DNA of 64,000 bases from Corynebacterium sp. CNJ-954 (GCF_001942345.1 NZ_MKKI01000041.1:212998-276997), one strand, 5' to 3'; positions 9,200 through 17,684 are shown, numbered from the stretch's first letter. Numbers and translations are program-made. Notes: a model not told the origin generated them from the letters alone.

Positions 9200-12149
9200 C
9201 GACCGTAACCTTCGTGACTACCGCCTTGAGCTGGTCAAATCGGAGGTCGTCCACCCGTTCCGGCTGCCCGTAGAAAAGTTCACGCAAGGTGGGCACCACC
9301 GAGAAGGCCCAGGCCCGTTTCGCTTTCTCCTCAGTCAACGGGTGCTGCATGAAGTGACTCGGACCGATAGCCCGGTCAGGATCACCGATCTTTTCGTTCG
9401 CCCTGATCAACAGGTCCGTCAACCACGTGAGGTTCGGGGCATTGACCTCCAACCATGCCGGAAGAATCTCATCCAGTGGGGTATCGTCCGGACGCACATC
9501 AATGACATAGAACCGTCGTCGCAGGGCAGCGTCCACAGCCGTAATCGACCGGTCTGCCGTATTCATCGTGCCGACGATCAGGACGTTCTCCGGCAGCCCG
9601 AAGCGGTCACCGTATGTCATGGTGACTTCGTCCCCGCGGTACTCCAGAAGGAAGTACAGCTCTCCGAAGACCACCGGGAGGTTTGCCCGGTTGATCTCAT
9701 CGATGATCAGGATATAGACATTCTCCCGATCCTCGCGGGCACGGTTAGCCAGTCGCACCAGCGGCCCGTCACTGAGGTGGAACGCTCCCGGTTTCCCCGG
9801 GTCAGGGCGTAACCCCTGAACGAAGTCTTCGTACGCTGTTCCAGGGTGAAACTGCACTACGTCGACGCGATCCGGTGTAGCGAAATGCTCTGCCAGGGCT
9901 CGGGCTATGAAGGTCTTTCCTGTGCCCGGCGGCCCCTGGAGGATCACCTGCTTCTTTTCGTCCAGCATCGCCACAAGGTCATCTAGCCACTCTTTACCTC
10001 TGTCACTGTCGATAGAGAGTCGCTCAGCAAGCTCCTCGAAGTCCAGAGTCGACGGACCTTCCTTCATCATGACCGATGAGTCGTCAGCATCCACGTCAGA
10101 CTCATCGACAGAGCCTTCCAGCGCATCCGTCTCTGACGGTGGGTCGACCTTCTTGTTCGACCGCCAGGCGACAAAGGATTTCCTGGTCTCATCGCTCCAC
10201 CCCAGCGCCACCATTGCAGCATCATCCATGTCGAGCAGCTGATCAGCAGCCTGAGCTACCTCAACCCGCGAAGGTGTCACGCCGGACACCAATTCCAGTG
10301 CCGCCCGGAGAATATCGATCCGGTCCAGGTACGCGAGATAGTACTCACCCGGGGTAGCCGATTCCGACGGACTGTCCCTCGACGTCAGCCGCTCAAGTCG
10401 GCTTACTGTCCCGGCGACCCTGATCGGCAGATCCTGCAGCCTTCCCAGAAGAAGGGTGGACAGGTCCTCGAGGAGTGCGTCGCGATCTGCATCCGACATT
10501 CGTGACAGGTCAGAAACTCCACTCCACTCCGCCACCTTGTCAATGAACAGCGCTACGCCCAGATCATCAATGTCCTGCAGCAGCCTGTTCAGCCCTGCCG
10601 CATCATCACCGGCACGACGGGTCAGCAGCGCATCCTCACCGAGCAGGTCTGCGAGTAGACGGGGAAGCTTTTCCGTCGTTGTCGAGAACGCACCGGAAGC
10701 CTGTTCGATGCCGTCTTCCGAGCCATCCGAGGCAAGGTCGCCAAAAGCGAGAACAGCCCACTTCGCCCAGCGTTGAGCCTGTTCGGTGGGTTCCTTCCAG
10801 GCATTGCGGTACGGCGGACGGTACAGGGCCAGAGACTCCTGATCACCGTATTTCAGGTTCGGTTCCAAGCAGAACCGCAGGTCATTCGCCTCAGCAGCGT
10901 CCTGCTCCCCGGCCCCGAGCCGTACAGCCATCTCAGGTTTATCTCCCCTACTGGATGTGTCAACGGCGACGGCCGGAAACAGCAGGTGTTCCAGAAGCAT
11001 TCTCATTGACCATACACCCTGGTCATCAACGTCTTCGAGGGCTTTCTGGAAAGAGTCCCAGTCAGTCAGCGCTGTACGTCGCTCGCCCCCCTCCAGCGTG
11101 AAGAATTTGGCGATGATCCTCACAAGGTAGGCGATCACTTTGTACCGAAGCGTCATATAGGCCGTGCCGGTTCGGGCGATCCCGGCGCGAAGAGCCTCAC
11201 TGTATTCCTCGGGAACCGGCCGCACGGCTTCTCTCCAGTTCACGACCGTCGCGATGCTCGATGCCTTCAGCTTCCCTGAAGAAGAAGACGTACTCATGGG
11301 CAGGTAGTAGATGAAGAACAGCTCTGCCGCGAGCTGAACAGCATCATCGGAGGAGTTCTCCAACTGCCGCTGCCACTTCGTCAGGAAATCATCCGTCCCG
11401 GTGTCCGGGCTGTCGATGAAATCGTGGGTCAGGGTCGCGGCAGCATCCGCATAGTTCATCGGCTGCCCGCTGAACAGTGAAACCCCCTCGACCAGTGCCT
11501 GCCGCCAGGCCTCTGCCGCGGCATATACCGGCTGCACGGAGGGCAACGGGTTTCTGAAGGTCGTCGGTTCCTCCCGCCGGTGAAGAAGACCTGCAACCCA
11601 GCCGCGCTGCCGGTCAGAGTGAATCCCGGTGTCAACGGCAGGAGTGTCAGAATCTTCGGCCGCCACATCGTCGAGCGGCGGCGTGTACCCGGGGTCGGCC
11701 GCCATCTTCCGGAACTCATCGACACCATGATTTACCAGCGACAATGTCCGGATATTCTTCAGGCCACGTCGGACTTCCTCCGGCAGGTCGTGGCGTGCAA
11801 CCCCCTGTCGATTCCACGTCACCGCACGTCGGTGCCGGTGTGTGGCTGCGTTCTCATCGAACCGGTACTGCCCTGTGACGGTCCCGATCCTCAGGTGCTT
11901 TCCGTCCTGGCGTGGCGCAACAACAATGTCGCCGACCGCGAGCTCCCCGTAGAAACGCAGGAGAACCCCCGCGTCTGACGCATAGCTGTTCGGCGTCTTC
12001 CCCGGCTCGGTTTTCCGGAGGATCGACTTCAGCTCATCCTTGTTGACACTGGAAAGGTCTGGTGTCCCGTCCCATCCGATGGAGACGATACCCAGCCTTT
12101 CCAGATCATCATCAAGCTTGTCATTACGAAGCAGCCAAACTGTGGACAT
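9183..12149 (-). CDS. mcrB: McrB-like AAA+ GTPase with N-terminal modified-base-reader-like domain
   Basis: Motor and specificity subunit of a modification-dependent restriction system, 988 aa and larger than E. coli McrB. Residues 1-115 (IVSIGW, DLSSV, GDIVVAPR, IGTVTGQY) resemble the PUA/EVE-like N-terminal domain of several restriction-system proteins. Residues about 160-700 are a long region I cannot assign. The AAA+ module has Walker A GPPGTGKT (739-746), Walker B LIIDEINRAN (814-823), the McrB-type signature GTMNTADRS (860-868) and an ALRRRF arginine element (875-880). First gene of the operon; the ATG follows CACACT by 7 nt, the leaderless arrangement seen across the window. Confidence 0.9.
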   Translation of the reverse strand: MSTVWLLRNDKLDDDLERLGIVSIGWDGTPDLSSVNKDELKSILRKTEPGKTPNSYASDAGVLLRFYGELAVGDIVVAPRQDGKHLRIGTVTGQYRFDENAATHRHRRAVTWNRQGVARHDLPEEVRRGLKNIRTLSLVNHGVDEFRKMAADPGYTPPLDDVAAEDSDTPAVDTGIHSDRQRGWVAGLLHRREEPTTFRNPLPSVQPVYAAAEAWRQALVEGVSLFSGQPMNYADAAATLTHDFIDSPDTGTDDFLTKWQRQLENSSDDAVQLAAELFFIYYLPMSTSSSSGKLKASSIATVVNWREAVRPVPEEYSEALRAGIARTGTAYMTLRYKVIAYLVRIIAKFFTLEGGERRTALTDWDSFQKALEDVDDQGVWSMRMLLEHLLFPAVAVDTSSRGDKPEMAVRLGAGEQDAAEANDLRFCLEPNLKYGDQESLALYRPPYRNAWKEPTEQAQRWAKWAVLAFGDLASDGSEDGIEQASGAFSTTTEKLPRLLADLLGEDALLTRRAGDDAAGLNRLLQDIDDLGVALFIDKVAEWSGVSDLSRMSDADRDALLEDLSTLLLGRLQDLPIRVAGTVSRLERLTSRDSPSESATPGEYYLAYLDRIDILRAALELVSGVTPSRVEVAQAADQLLDMDDAAMVALGWSDETRKSFVAWRSNKKVDPPSETDALEGSVDESDVDADDSSVMMKEGPSTLDFEELAERLSIDSDRGKEWLDDLVAMLDEKKQVILQGPPGTGKTFIARALAEHFATPDRVDVVQFHPGTAYEDFVQGLRPDPGKPGAFHLSDGPLVRLANRAREDRENVYILIIDEINRANLPVVFGELYFLLEYRGDEVTMTYGDRFGLPENVLIVGTMNTADRSITAVDAALRRRFYVIDVRPDDTPLDEILPAWLEVNAPNLTWLTDLLIRANEKIGDPDRAIGPSHFMQHPLTEEKAKRAWAFSVVPTLRELFYGQPERVDDLRFDQLKAVVTKVTVDADAE

Positions 12150-12156
12150 GCCGTCG

Positions 12157-12162
12157 AGTGTG
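12157..12162 (-). promoter_or_regulatory. -10 box for leaderless mcrB operon
   Basis: On the minus strand CACACT is followed by 7 nt and then the mcrB ATG. There is no Shine-Dalgarno sequence. The spacing is identical to other leaderless candidates in this window. No clear -35 was found. Confidence 0.45.
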
Positions 12163-12178
12163 CCAGAATCCGGCGATG

Positions 12179-12661
12179 CTACGACCCCACCGACGACCCC
12201 GACCCTTCCAGGGCGGAACCCACTGGCCCGGCTGGAAGGTCAGCGTCCTCACCTGAACCGTCACCGCCGATGCGCGAGAGGAACGTGTCCACATTGCCCT
12301 GCTCGAACGCCGAGCGTCGCCAGCTGTCCCAGGTGTGCGCACCGACGGTGTCGTAGCGGAACTCGATGTTGTCCATCGCTGCCAGCACCGCGCGAGCCTG
12401 GACCTCCCGGGTGAATACGAACGACCCGGCTTCGTAGACACTGCCGGAGAAGATCGTCGCGATCGCGTCCGGCCCCAGGTCGCCAGCGAGGTTCGGCACC
12501 CCACTCGCCGCAGTGGCCAACTCCGGCATCATCAGATTCCTGATGTTCAGTGTCGGGTTATCGTCCTTGCGGCTCGCCTCGGACGTCCAGGGCCCCGCCC
12601 GTACTGACTGCGTTCCGTCGAGCATGATCGTGGACACCACCGACGTCACGACCGGACTCAC
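12179..12661 (-). pseudogene. Truncated tandem copy of the mycolyltransferase (C-terminal third only)
   Basis: A 160-codon frame starting at a GTG 14 nt after the stop of the upstream mycolyltransferase. It aligns with that protein's residues from about 190 to its end: LNIRNLMMP against LNIDNLTMP, NLAGDLGPD against NFAGDLGPD, and NIEFRYDTVGAHTWDSWRR against NIEFKYDIIGSHAWDTWRR. The catalytic His is kept, but the nucleophile Ser, the GxSxG motif and the signal peptide are absent. A short Gly/Ser-rich tail follows the homologous part. It is best read as the remnant of a tandem duplication after an internal deletion; a translated accessory fragment cannot be excluded. Confidence 0.75.
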
Positions 12662-12675
12662 CGCAGACGCAGCGG

Positions 12676-13626
12676 TCAGATCCGGTCCATGAACGTGTAC
12701 ATGTTGCCCTGGTCGAACGCTGCGCGACGCCAGGTGTCCCAGGCGTGCGAGCCGATGATGTCGTACTTGAACTCGATGTTGTCACGTCCCGCCAACGCAG
12801 CACGTGCCTGGAACTCCGAGGTCATCACCATGGAACCAGCCTCGAACGGACCACCGCGCACCACCGTCGCCACCGGGTCTGGGCCGAGGTCACCGGCGAA
12901 GTTCGTGATGCCGGTGGACGCGCTGACGATCACCGGCATGGTCAGGTTGTCGATGTTCAGGCTGGGGTTGTTCTCCGCACGCGACCGCTCGTCCGCCCAC
13001 GGCGCCTCATCGTTGCCACTGTTCAGCGTGGACGTCCCGTCCACCACGGCGCGCTGCACCGGCATCCCGGGATCGTAGAGCCCGCTCAGCGCGTACACCG
13101 AGCTGTAGATGTCCGGATGCTTCGACGCGAGATTCATCGCGCCGTACGCCCCGGAACTCAGCCCGGTCACCCCGGTGTTGCCCCGTCCGCCGTTCGGCAC
13201 ACCGAACTCGGACTCCAGGTAGTCGGGCAGCTCTTGGCTCATGAAGGTCTCGAACTGCGCGGCGGGGACACCGTCCCAGTCTTGCACCCAGCTCCACGGA
13301 TCCATCGCGGGGAAGACGAGGGTTGCGTCCTCACCGTCGAGGGCGTCCAGTGCGCCACCAGCGGTGACCCAGGCGTTGGTGTCGGTGGAGTCGGCTCCGT
13401 CAATGAACTGGGCGACCTTCGGGTTACCTTCGGTGTGTGCGGGACGCACCACCACCTTGAAGTCGCGGTCCATGGACGGCGAGTGCACCGAGCACTCCAG
13501 CGCGGAGGTGTCACGGTACTGCGTGCACCCCTCCGGGTCGGCTGCCGCGGTCGGTGCGGCAACGACGGACGCGGTCACGCCGACTGCTGCCGCCAGTGCG
13601 GTCAGTATTCTTTTCGAGTGTGTCAT
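12676..13626 (-). CDS. Secreted mycolyltransferase (antigen 85 / Cmt family)
   Basis: Alpha/beta-hydrolase that transfers mycolic acids between trehalose mycolates and envelope acceptors outside the plasma membrane; 316 aa. The signal peptide is about residues 1-29 (cleavage near TAAADPE). The nucleophile is S157 in GLSSG (155-159), and H294 in IGSHAWDTWR is the likely catalytic histidine. C34 and C45 may form a disulphide. AGGAGGATT lies just upstream of the ATG as a strong ribosome site. The length matches short corynebacterial Cmt proteins without a C-terminal extension. A truncated duplicate follows directly. The exact Cmt paralogue cannot be named from sequence alone. Confidence 0.88.
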   Translation of the reverse strand: MTHSKRILTALAAAVGVTASVVAAPTAAADPEGCTQYRDTSALECSVHSPSMDRDFKVVVRPAHTEGNPKVAQFIDGADSTDTNAWVTAGGALDALDGEDATLVFPAMDPWSWVQDWDGVPAAQFETFMSQELPDYLESEFGVPNGGRGNTGVTGLSSGAYGAMNLASKHPDIYSSVYALSGLYDPGMPVQRAVVDGTSTLNSGNDEAPWADERSRAENNPSLNIDNLTMPVIVSASTGITNFAGDLGPDPVATVVRGGPFEAGSMVMTSEFQARAALAGRDNIEFKYDIIGSHAWDTWRRAAFDQGNMYTFMDRI

Positions 13627-13777
13627 GCGGGGAATCCTCCTGTCCGACGGCGACCGTACAAGCCGTCACCCCGGAAAAGCGATGCCCCAGGGGGAATTCC
13701 CAGCGAACGCCAACATCATGCGTCACTGCATTTCACAGCACTTATCAGTTGTCACGGCACGACCGGTGGAGCGTCCC

Positions 13778-13783
13778 TACACT
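13778..13783 (+). promoter_or_regulatory. -10 box for leaderless VOC gene
   Basis: TACACT ends 7 nt before the ATG at 13791. This decides the start against the much longer open frame beginning at 13554, because transcription would begin at the ATG. Confidence 0.6.
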
Positions 13784-13790
13784 CGGGACC

Positions 13791-14435
13791 ATGAAGTTCC
13801 TTGAGATCGCCCTCCCGGTCCACGACCCGTCCCGGTGGGTCTCCTGGCTGTCCGGAAACCTGGGGACGCCGCCCGCGGACGGTCTCGGTGTCACGATCGG
13901 GTGGACCAGACTGCGTTTCACCGCACTCTCACCCGACGCGTCCGACACTTCGCCGGACCACGGACATCACCTCGCCTTCGCGATACCGACCGGCAGCATC
14001 GACGCCGCAGCCAGACGCGTCGAGCAGGCCACCGGGCGCCCGTTGCTCGACGACGACGGAGCCACCGTCATCGACCGGGGCGGAAACTGGGCGAGCAGGT
14101 CCATCTACTTCACCGGCCCGGAGAATTCCATCCTTGAACTCATCGAACATGATGGTCGCCCCGAGACGGAAACGCCCACTGCGCAGGACGGCTCCCTGAC
14201 ACTGCTCGGAGTCGCAGAGATCGGACGGGGCGTCGCCGATGTCGCGGCGGCCGGTGACGACCTCGCCGCACAGTACGGCGACCGTCTGCCCCACGGTTTC
14301 GGGGATCCGGATCGGCGTGTCATCGCCGCCTATGGAGACATCGACGGTGCGGTGGTACTCGCGAAAGACGATCGCCCGTGGTACCCCACGCAGGACGTCC
14401 TTCCACGAGCCGAGGAAGCACGCTTCCGGGGGTAA
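13791..14435 (+). CDS. VOC / glyoxalase-superfamily protein
   Basis: A 214-aa protein starting MKFLEIALPVHDPSRW. It shows the pattern of the vicinal-oxygen-chelate fold: an opening beta strand, GHHLAFAIPTGSIDAAARRV, and ENSILELIEH, a typical metal-ligand strand in bleomycin-resistance and dioxygenase-like proteins. It probably binds a metal, or is a degenerate family member; the substrate is unknown. It is monocistronic, divergent from the mycolyltransferase, and most likely translated from a leaderless message. Confidence 0.7.
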   Translation: MKFLEIALPVHDPSRWVSWLSGNLGTPPADGLGVTIGWTRLRFTALSPDASDTSPDHGHHLAFAIPTGSIDAAARRVEQATGRPLLDDDGATVIDRGGNWASRSIYFTGPENSILELIEHDGRPETETPTAQDGSLTLLGVAEIGRGVADVAAAGDDLAAQYGDRLPHGFGDPDRRVIAAYGDIDGAVVLAKDDRPWYPTQDVLPRAEEARFRG

Positions 14436-14498
14436 TCCACAGCGGCATTATCGACCGGCTCCCGAAGGATTTCTTTCCGCTGACCCTGGAACCGACTC

Positions 14499-14527
14499 TG
14501 GACAGTGTCTGGAACGTGCCCTACACT
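14499..14527 (+). promoter_or_regulatory. Promoter of small secreted protein gene
   Basis: TGGACA and TACACT are separated by 17 nt, close to the SigA consensus. Unlike the leaderless promoters here, transcription would leave a leader of about 35 nt containing AAAGGA ahead of the ATG at 14567. Confidence 0.6.
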
Positions 14528-14566
14528 TCGCAGACATAAGCCTCCCCTCACGTGAAAGGATCCTCC

Positions 14567-15025
14567 ATGAGTCTCTCCAGCCTCCGCTTCTCCCGTCTGT
14601 CCCGCGCCGGCATCGCCGCCGTCGCCCTCGCACCTGCCCTGGTCCTCGCCGCCCCGGCAGCCGTCGCGGACGAGGTCGAAGCACCCGCGACCGATTCCTC
14701 CGCTTCCGCGACAGACGACGCCGAAGGCACCGACGATGATGCCGACAGCTCGGCAGCCGGCTCCGCCGAGGGCTCCCTGCCCGAAGGCATCGGCTCTGAA
14801 GACGCGGCTTCCTCGCTGTCCGACGCCGACTGGAAGTCCGTCGCCAAAATCCTCGGCGACGTCCTCGGCGGGAATGTCTCACTGCAGACCATCCTGGACA
14901 TCATCTCCGTGGTCAACGACGGCGACGCCACCGTCGGCGATGTGATCGGCTCCGTCACCGGATCACTCGGTGGTGACGACAGCGGCGACAACGGCGGGGA
15001 TGACGCTGGCGACGCTGCAGAGTAA
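14567..15025 (+). CDS. Small secreted protein, paralogue of the gene at 17244
   Basis: A 152-aa exported protein. The signal peptide runs about residues 1-36 (MSLSSLRFSRLSRAGIAAV, hydrophobic core, PAAVADE). An acidic Ser/Asp/Ala-rich linker follows, then a helical segment (DWKSVAKILGDVLGG, LQTILDIISVVNDGDATVGDVIG), and an acidic Gly/Asp tail. The start is chosen by the AAAGGA site; the upstream GTG at 14552 would place that site inside the gene. The N-terminus and the helical segment resemble the protein at 17244. Function unknown. A strong terminator follows. Confidence 0.75.
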   Translation: MSLSSLRFSRLSRAGIAAVALAPALVLAAPAAVADEVEAPATDSSASATDDAEGTDDDADSSAAGSAEGSLPEGIGSEDAASSLSDADWKSVAKILGDVLGGNVSLQTILDIISVVNDGDATVGDVIGSVTGSLGGDDSGDNGGDDAGDAAE

Positions 15026-15047
15026 CAGCCCTCCGCCCCACCTACCG

Positions 15048-15081
15048 GGAGGTCACCGCACAACGCGGTGACCTCCTTTTT
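15048..15081 (+). terminator. Rho-independent terminator
   Basis: A perfect 12-bp stem (GGAGGTCACCGC / GCGGTGACCTCC) with a 5-nt loop ACAAC is followed directly by TTTTT. It lies 22 nt after the stop of the small secreted protein gene. Confidence 0.93.
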
Positions 15082-15261
15082 CAGCTCGGTCGGCGGACAT
15101 GGCAGAGCATCCGGCAGCGCGGCAGAGGTAACCGCCGGTTTACGGGTCGAAACCGACCAACGGGTCTGCCAGCAAACCGATACCTCTGCCAGTGCGGCCA
15201 ACCCCGACGCGACTGTCCCTGCCCCTGCCCACCCTCCCCGCATACCTTTTAGCACATGATG

Positions 15262-15282
15262 TATTCTTTGATGCATGCATCA
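15262..15282 (+). promoter_or_regulatory. -10 box and palindromic operator over the GntR gene start
   Basis: The -10 box TATTCT (15262-15267) is followed by 7 nt and ATG 15275. A perfect 14-bp palindrome TGATGCATGCATCA (15269-15282) covers the predicted transcription start and first codons. GntR/FadR-type regulators commonly bind short palindromes of this kind, so autorepression of the regulator-transporter operon is likely. Confidence 0.65.
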
Positions 15283-15955
15283 TGGACAGGAAGGCCCGCC
15301 GGTGTGGGCACCGGGCACCCCGGAACGCTCGATTGCCGGACGGGTCGCCGAGGAACTCGCCGACGAGATCATCAAGGGAACAATCGAGGCAGGCCACAAC
15401 CTCACCGAAGTGGAGGTGGCTACTCAGCGCGGAGTGAGCCGCACCCCCGTGCGCGAGGCGATGCTCCGGCTCGAGGCCTGGGGGCTGGTCAGAATCGCCC
15501 CGAAGAAGGGCGCCACCGTCACCGTCCCGACCGAACGCGAACGCCGCGAGCTCCTCACCGTACGCTCCATGCTCGAGACTGACATCGTCCGACGCATCGC
15601 GGAGAACCCCGATGAACGCACCGCCCTGGCCGCACGGCTGGATGACACCGTCGACCAGCAACGGTCGAACGCCGCGTCCCCCGACAGCTTCGCCGCACTG
15701 GACTTCACGTTCCACTCGCACATCATCCACTTCGACGACAACCGCATCGTCACCGAAATATCCGGCCTGCTCGCACCACGACTCGCCCGACTGACCTTCC
15801 TGGCCATCCGCGCCATGACAGGCGACCTCCAGCCCGTCATCGACGAACACGCGGCGCTGGCCGATGCTGTCCGACGGGGAGACGTCCACCGCTTCGAGGA
15901 ACTCATCCAGGCACACCTCACGGGGTGGCACGGCCATTACGAGGTCGCCCCGTGA
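15275..15955 (+). CDS. GntR-family regulator with FCD effector domain
   Basis: FadR-type transcription factor, 226 aa. The winged-helix domain spans about residues 18-80 (RVAEELADEIIKG, TEVEVATQRGVSRTPVREAMLRLE), with the classic SRTPVREA recognition helix. The helical FCD ligand-binding domain follows (LLTVRSMLE, DFTFHSHII, DEHAALADAVRRGD). It is coupled to the MFS gene by a GTGA overlap, so its effector is probably the transported compound. The start at 15275 is chosen because TATTCT lies 7 nt upstream; GTG 15302, preceded by AGGAAGG, is a real alternative. Confidence 0.85.
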   Translation: MHHGQEGPPVWAPGTPERSIAGRVAEELADEIIKGTIEAGHNLTEVEVATQRGVSRTPVREAMLRLEAWGLVRIAPKKGATVTVPTERERRELLTVRSMLETDIVRRIAENPDERTALAARLDDTVDQQRSNAASPDSFAALDFTFHSHIIHFDDNRIVTEISGLLAPRLARLTFLAIRAMTGDLQPVIDEHAALADAVRRGDVHRFEELIQAHLTGWHGHYEVAP

Positions 15956-17160
15956 GTCCGGATGTGCCCCCGAACCGCCTGTGGATGCTCCCCGTCCCGG
16001 CAGTGTTCCTGCTCGCCTGGGGCGGTAACCACTTCACTCCCCTGCTCCACCTCTACGAAACGGTGGGCGGGTACGCCCCGTGGCAGTCGAATCTCCTGCT
16101 GGGCATGTACGTTTTCGGGCTCATCCCCGGACTCCTTGTCGCCGCAGCCCTGTCCGACCGCCACGGACGCAGGACAGTGACGCTTTCCGGTCTGGTTGCC
16201 GCTGCCGTGGGCAGTGTCATCCTGGCCTGCGGTATGAGCTCCTTCACCGTCCTGTGCATCGGCCGGCTCTTCGCTGGCGTCGGGGTCGGAGTGGGCATGT
16301 CCGTCGGCTCAAGCTGGATCAAGGAGCTGTCCGGACGGGACTACGACCCGGACGCGAAGATCACCTCCGGCGCCCAGCGTTCCTCCCTCTCCCTGACACT
16401 CGGTTTCGCGATCGGGGCAGGCGTCACCGGCGCACTGGCCCAGTGGGGACCATGGCCCGCCCAGACGCCTTATGTGCTGCACGTCCTACTGTGCCTCCTG
16501 GCACTGCTCCCGACCATGCGCTGCCCCGAAACGGTGCCCCCGCAGGTATCACACGACGCCCACCCCTGGTGGCACGATCTGACCGTCTCACGGTCGTCGC
16601 GGCGTCCGTTCCTCCGTGTCCTCGTCCCCGCGGCACCATGGGTCTTCGCTGCGGCGGGCATCGCTTATGCAGTACTTCCGACAGTTTTCGAGGAGAGTCT
16701 CGGCGATCACACCACCATCTTCGCCACCGTCCTCACTGTCCTCACATTGGGGACAGGGTCCGCCACACAACCCGGAGTCAGCTGGCTCAACCGGGTGACG
16801 CGCGGCCGGGCGCTCCCGGTCGGGCTCGTGTGCCTCTTCATCGGTCTGGTCCTGGCCGCCGTGACCGCGGCCGTGGGAAGCCTTGTCCTGGCGTTCGTCG
16901 CCGCAGTCGTCCTCGGCGGTTCCTTCGGTGTCTGCCTGGTCGCCGGCCTCCTCCTGTCGCAGGCCCTGGCCACCCCGCAGGAGCTTGCCGCAATGACGGG
17001 CATCTACTATTCGGTCGCCTACCTGGGCTTCCTCCTGCCGACCGTATTGGCGGCACTCACCGGCGGTTCGGACTACGCACAGGCCCTGGTGGTCGTGGCC
17101 GCGTGTTGCCTCGTATGTGCAGCCCTCGTCGCCACGGGACTTTCGTCCCGGAGGAAGTAG
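15952..17160 (+). CDS. MFS transporter
   Basis: Major facilitator superfamily permease, 402 aa, with about 12 predicted membrane segments. The motif-A-like loop between helices 2 and 3 reads SDRHGRRT, and GRLFAGVGVGVGM follows in helix 4. The GTG start overlaps the GntR stop (GTGA), so the two are co-translated. The C-terminus is short (SSRRK). Direction and substrate are unknown; a regulated efflux or uptake system for a small organic molecule is likely from the context. Confidence 0.85.
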   Translation: MSPDVPPNRLWMLPVPAVFLLAWGGNHFTPLLHLYETVGGYAPWQSNLLLGMYVFGLIPGLLVAAALSDRHGRRTVTLSGLVAAAVGSVILACGMSSFTVLCIGRLFAGVGVGVGMSVGSSWIKELSGRDYDPDAKITSGAQRSSLSLTLGFAIGAGVTGALAQWGPWPAQTPYVLHVLLCLLALLPTMRCPETVPPQVSHDAHPWWHDLTVSRSSRRPFLRVLVPAAPWVFAAAGIAYAVLPTVFEESLGDHTTIFATVLTVLTLGTGSATQPGVSWLNRVTRGRALPVGLVCLFIGLVLAAVTAAVGSLVLAFVAAVVLGGSFGVCLVAGLLLSQALATPQELAAMTGIYYSVAYLGFLLPTVLAALTGGSDYAQALVVVAACCLVCAALVATGLSSRRK

Positions 17161-17187
17161 CCGGTCACCCGTTCCATAGACGGCCCC

Positions 17188-17193
17188 TACACT
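17188..17193 (+). promoter_or_regulatory. -10 box upstream of the second small secreted protein
   Basis: TACACT matches the -10 of the paralogue at 14567. It is followed 8 nt later by an in-frame ATG at 17202 that could serve as a leaderless start, and 50 nt later by the preferred ATG at 17244. Confidence 0.45.
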
Positions 17194-17243
17194 GCACTGC
17201 TATGGTTCTAAGCCAACCACTTCACCAGCAGAAAGTATGGGCC

Positions 17244-17684
17244 ATGACCCTTTCACCCGTCTCGCACCGCCTCAAGGCCGGTATCGCCGCTGTCATCGTC
17301 ACACCCGCCCTCGTCTTCGCCCCCACTGCGGTCGCAGACTCTTCCCAGGACGAGGGGAGCCTGTCCGACTCCTCCCTGCCCGCCGACCTGGTCAGCAGCC
17401 TGAACGGCACCAAGGCCGGACCTTTCGACGCACTCGGAAGCCTGGGCGGTATCGGTGGTGGCGAGATCGGCGCGGCCGTCACTGTCGTCACCGCACTGCT
17501 CAACGCCGGGGTCAGCGTCGGCGACATCATCACGATCTTCATGGCACTGCAGGGTGCCGGTGTGAGCATCAGCGACATCATCGCCGTATTCTCTTTCCTC
17601 GCCGATAATCCGGCCGCCCTGAAGACCGTCCTCTTCCTCATCGAACAGGGGTGGATCACCCAGGTGCTGGCACTCATCCGCTGA
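17244..17684 (+). CDS. Small secreted protein, paralogue of the gene at 14567
   Basis: A 146-aa exported protein with a signal peptide (MTLSPVSHRLKAGIAAVIV, cleavage near TAVADSS). The mature part has a Ser/Asp-rich start, a Gly-rich stretch (LGSLGGIGGGEIGAAV) and hydrophobic helices with repeated units GVSVGDIITIF and GVSISDIIAVF. Alignment of its N-terminus with MSLSSLRFSRLSRAGIAAV of the paralogue favours this start over ATG 17202. The hydrophobic helices could associate with the envelope. Function unknown. It converges on ctaD with 28 nt between the stops. Confidence 0.72.
   Translation: MTLSPVSHRLKAGIAAVIVTPALVFAPTAVADSSQDEGSLSDSSLPADLVSSLNGTKAGPFDALGSLGGIGGGEIGAAVTVVTALLNAGVSVGDIITIFMALQGAGVSISDIIAVFSFLADNPAALKTVLFLIEQGWITQVLALIR

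Noticed and set aside
16080..17684. A 534-codon frame through the MFS gene into the small secreted protein
   Set aside because: The first part is an Arg/Pro-rich shadow of the MFS gene; only the part from 17244 is a plausible gene.
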